Origin: Dehalococcoidia bacterium
Lineage (GTDB): Bacteria > Chloroflexota > Dehalococcoidia > JAUSJJ01
Reading direction: 5' to 3'
Assembly (NCBI GenBank): GCA_030647705.1
Contig: JAUSJJ010000089.1
Span: 1 to 7,587, forward strand
Length of the DNA stretch: 7,587 nucleotides
Positions 5,601 to 7,587 of the stretch are shown one piece after another; position 1 is the first letter of the stretch; every line of letters begins with the position of its first letter. The notes under the pieces are model-generated. The model was not told where the DNA came from and searched no databases. It saw only the letters and a program-made list of their open reading frames with translations. A program made the position numbers and the translations under genes.

Positions 5601-7587
5601 TGGTGTAGACCTGATATGGCCTGGACTCTCCGGGCTGGAATTGAGGGACGGCGTCCACAATAAGCCAATGGTACTTGCGGTCACCCGGAAGCAAGACTCC
5701 CAGCGTTACGTTGGCCACCGGCCTGCCGCTCCTGAGGGCAATCGTGGCCGGATATGCCTTCTCAGGCAGTTCAAGGCCGTCTTCCCTGATGCCCCGCCAT
5801 CGCAGGCCCGCAGGGCTCTTCCCCTGCATCTGCTCAAGGGTAGAGCCCAGGATGATCTCCGCCGCGTGATTGACCGAGGTTATCCTGCTTTCAGCATCCT
5901 GATAGATGACTCCTTGCGCCATGGTATCGAATAGCGTGCGAAACTTCTCTTCCGACTGGCGCAGCCTCTCCTCCGCCTGTTTTCTCTCTGTGATATCTTT
6001 GCTGACGCCCAGTACGGCTCTTGTCCGTCCGGACTCGTCCCTGACGGGGTTGAGCCGGGTGGTTATCCACATCCCTTTTCGCACTTTGCCGAAGTCGCTC
6101 TCTCTCTGGAAGCCCTCGCCCGTTTGGAACACACGTTTGGCGCCCTGCAGGAACTGCGCTGCGGACTCTGGAGGGAACAGGTCAAACAGGCTTGTTCCCT
6201 CCACTTCGGAAGGCTGTCTGCCAAGTACGCGCGCGGCCGCTCTGTTCACTGAGAGCACCGTGCCCTGCTCATCGAGCAGGAAGACGAAGTCGGTCGAGTT
6301 TTCCACCAGCGTCCGGTATTTCTCTTCGGATGCCCGCAGCGCCTCCTCGTCCCGCTTTCGTTCGGTGACATCGCGACTCACGCCCGCTACTCCGATTGGA
6401 CGGCCGTCAGGACCCCGGAGAAAGGACCCTCTGAATTCGGTCCAGACCGACGAGCCGTCCCTTCTCCTCATCTCTAGGTCGAGTAGCTTCGTCCGAAGGG
6501 GGTCCACTCCTTCTTCGTTTTCACGAATGAGCTCTTCACTAAGTGCCGAGATGGCCAGAGACAAAGCCTCAGGGGTCAGCAGTTCCTCTGCCGTCAAGAA
6601 CACCGCTTCTTCAATGCTGTAGCCGAGAACCCGCTCTATTGAGGGACTGGCATAGGTTATACGCAGGTCCATGTCGGTAGTCCAGATCACGTCGCTGACG
6701 TTGTCCGCAAGCAGGCGGTAGTGTTGCTCCCTCTCCCGCAAAGCTTCCTCTGCGAGTTTGCGATCAGTGATATCCGCGATTACGCCCTCGGAGCCGGTCA
6801 CTTTTCCGCCGGCGTCCTTGTTGGCGATGGCGTTCAGCCGGAGCCAGATTTCGGCGCCGTCCCGTCTCCTGGCCCTGAATTCGCCTGCCCAGAAACCCGC
6901 TTTGGTGAAGTCCTCCAAGACCTTTGCCCTGTCGGAAGGGTCGCGGTAGAAGTCGGCGGTCTTGAACTTGCCGATTAGCTCATCGGGAGAGTCGAATCCG
7001 AAAATCAGGGCGCCCGCGTGATTCAGGGTAAGTAAGTTGCCGTCGGTATCGGCCTGGTACACTCCTTCTTGCAGCTTCTCGACCAAAGTCCTATACTTTG
7101 TTTCGGAGGCCCTGGCTGCTTCTTCCTGGCGCTTGCGTTCCGTGATATCCCTGGCGATGATCTGGATTGCCTTCAGCTCGCCGTTCTCCACGACGGGGGA
7201 GGTAGCCAGCTCGAAGGGCGCCAGCCGGCCATCCTTGGCTTTGACTTCTACCTCGTAGGCGGGGAGTTCCGCAGCGCCGCTTTTCCTGGCCTGCAGGCGT
7301 TCGGCCGCCACCTTGAGCGAGGCCGGGGTGAGCAGATCACGCATGTTCTTCTGCTCGAGCTCTTCCCTGGTATAGCCGGTGCTCTTCTCTCCACTTCTGC
7401 TTGCGTAGATGATCCTGCCGTCGAGGTCCATGAGCATGAGGATGTCCCTGGCGTTTTCGGCAAGGTTGCGGTACTTCTTCTCCGTTTCGGCCAGAGCCGC
7501 CTGTGCCCGCATGCGCTCGGTAACATCTCTCTGAATGGCCAGGAAGCCGATGATGTTCCCCTCCCGGTCCAGCACCGGGTTAGCGCT
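2638..7587 (-). CDS. Giant multi-PAS/GAF sensor histidine kinase (5' end outside window)
   Basis: The frame is open from the right edge to TAA at 2638-2640, giving 1649 visible residues (numbered here from base 7587). A GTG at 7575 is an internal Val, since SANP before it continues a PAC motif. Domains in order: tail of a PAS/PAC (1-25, RDVTER); eight PAS modules at about 37-149, 163-275, 288-409, 422-535, 547-669, 680-788, 815-926 and 939-1054, most ending in a D-I/V-T-E/D/G-R-K type signature followed by a helical linker; GAF domains at about 1070-1235 and 1254-1405; HisKA at about 1418-1485 with His1430 in SHELRTPL; and HATPase_c at about 1530-1645 with N-box Asn1547, DQGRGIP, FDRFYRI and GGLGLGLSL. 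All catalytic motifs are intact. No membrane segment is visible, so the visible part looks cytoplasmic. The seventh full PAS has a five-Cys insert (860-886), and both GAF domains carry C-x-C. The two regulators directly downstream are the likely phosphate acceptors. The ligand is unknown. Confidence 0.97.
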   Translation of the reverse strand, partial: SANPVLDREGNIIGFLAIQRDVTERMRAQAALAETEKKYRNLAENARDILMLMDLDGRIIYASRSGEKSTGYTREELEQKNMRDLLTPASLKVAAERLQARKSGAAELPAYEVEVKAKDGRLAPFELATSPVVENGELKAIQIIARDITERKRQEEAARASETKYRTLVEKLQEGVYQADTDGNLLTLNHAGALIFGFDSPDELIGKFKTADFYRDPSDRAKVLEDFTKAGFWAGEFRARRRDGAEIWLRLNAIANKDAGGKVTGSEGVIADITDRKLAEEALREREQHYRLLADNVSDVIWTTDMDLRITYASPSIERVLGYSIEEAVFLTAEELLTPEALSLAISALSEELIRENEEGVDPLRTKLLDLEMRRRDGSSVWTEFRGSFLRGPDGRPIGVAGVSRDVTERKRDEEALRASEEKYRTLVENSTDFVFLLDEQGTVLSVNRAAARVLGRQPSEVEGTSLFDLFPPESAAQFLQGAKRVFQTGEGFQRESDFGKVRKGMWITTRLNPVRDESGRTRAVLGVSKDITERKQAEERLRQSEEKFRTLFDTMAQGVIYQDAESRITSVNHAAEIILGSTLEQMQGKSPAGLRWRGIREDGLELPEKAYPATIALRSGRPVANVTLGVLLPGDRKYHWLIVDAVPQFQPGESRPYQVYTTFSDITERKLAEDQSKLQAQLLDAQIDPVYVHDFDGNFVYVNQAACDSPGYTREELLATNLRQLDAPDSAGLIADRMRELREKDRATFEAVHLHKDGRSLPFEVHTQVTKWQGRTMILSVGRDITGRKTAEEEQKTANDERTRLFGLVENAKREWETTFDAMSDGVALMSLDFKIVRANKGLANMLATTPKALVGRYCHDAICGRGDRATDCPGTRCMTERTSCQLVRQEPRLGNRWLHMSVDPLFGRAGEMSGMIHVVRDITGQKQAEEALRDSEKRFRTVFESALIGLMMSTKDGAILRANRTCQETLGYTAEEMERLTTVDITYPEDLEEGLRLLRETREGKRDSFQRDKRYLAKDGHTVWAKVIAHAIRDPNGTHLYNVILVDDITERREIERQRNATNNLLQMFAREPGQKAYLLAVVRLLQGWSGCHRAGIRLLNRQGQLPYESYAGFSREFVTAENSLSIKNDQCACIRVVTGQRAPQDAPAMTSDGSFWCENVEKFVQGLAPEERSRFKDMCIGAGHASMAITPIRHGDEVLGVIHLADEREGLLPRRAVNFLESAALLIGEALHRFGMEQEIEYSYETQSVINSMLRLSLENAALEEVCQHTLKLVTSAPWLGFLPMGAIFLVQDGPGILELKAHIGLSPVTQEICADVPFGRCLCGRAAATFEVQFADHVDERHEACREQAPPHGHYCVPILSSGKALGVIAVYLEQGHQRDYKEERFLCTVADVLAGIIEHRRAQTKVVEYEELNKLKTNLLATVSHELRTPLATIKGYATMIIDYDRRLKRDEKLQHLHSIDKAADRLTELVDLLLDMSRLEAGLFRLDRHETSMDRVIEEAVAETQLRSPQHRMRAALDGGLPPITADSKRVRQILDNLLDNAVKYSEQGTEIVVRCARTPRELLISVADQGRGIPADETDKVFDRFYRIEQRLSKDPGGLGLGLSLCKALVEAHGGSIRVESKVGAGSTFYFTLPISKSEKHK

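Noticed and set aside
5906..6622. Plus-strand Ser-rich open frame of 238 codons
   Set aside because: It is a shadow of the PAS modules on the minus strand, with no credible start context or domain.
6300..7120. Possible recent DNA duplication of PAS modules
   Set aside because: Protein motifs such as KYRTLVE recur, but the codons used differ between copies, so the modules are old paralogous repeats rather than recent tandem duplications.
7573..7575. GTG as start of the kinase
   Set aside because: The frame stays open to the window edge, and the upstream codons (SANP) fit the end of a PAS/PAC domain, so this is an internal Val.
1..7587. CRISPR array, tRNA, rRNA, insertion sequence or phage genes
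   Set aside because: No regularly spaced repeat-spacer pattern, tRNA-like fold, transposase motif or phage gene was seen on either strand.

Overview
The window is GC-rich and every gene I can support lies on the minus strand. It reads from the right edge (upstream) to the left edge (downstream). The order is: a very large multi-PAS/GAF sensor histidine kinase (its 5' end is outside the window); a stand-alone CheY-like receiver; an OmpR-family response regulator with a winged-helix domain; an intergenic region of about 300 bp with a terminator and an array of hairpins; a small exported protein of unknown function; and the 5' part of a lipoprotein of the glutaminyl-peptide cyclotransferase (glutamine cyclotransferase) family, cut by the left edge.

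The kinase and both regulators look like one operon. The kinase and receiver genes are separated by 3 nt. The receiver stop codon lies inside the strong Shine-Dalgarno sequence of the OmpR-type gene. A rho-independent terminator (GC-rich stem followed by T-A-TTTTT on the minus strand) sits about 30 bp after the last regulator gene. The visible part of the kinase (1649 residues) has the tail of one PAS/PAC module, eight full PAS modules, two GAF domains, a HisKA domain and an HATPase_c domain. No membrane segment is visible. A signal sensed in the PAS/GAF stack probably controls autophosphorylation of His1430 (visible numbering). The phosphoryl group could then go to the receiver-only protein, to the DNA-binding regulator, or to both. 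One PAS module has a five-cysteine insert, and both GAF domains carry a C-x-C motif at similar positions, which hints at redox or metal sensing (inference).

The two genes downstream of the terminator look like separate envelope or export functions. The cyclotransferase-like lipoprotein has its own good promoter (TTGACA, 17 bp spacer, CAAAAT), a lipobox and a long Thr/Pro/Ala linker.

Organism: high GC, giant soluble PAS-rich kinases and Thr-Pro-rich lipoprotein linkers suggest an environmental bacterium, perhaps Chloroflexota (Dehalococcoidia- or Anaerolineae-like). This is a guess from style and contains no marker-gene evidence. The least explained part of the window is the hairpin array at 1308-1397, followed by the cysteine motifs in the kinase.
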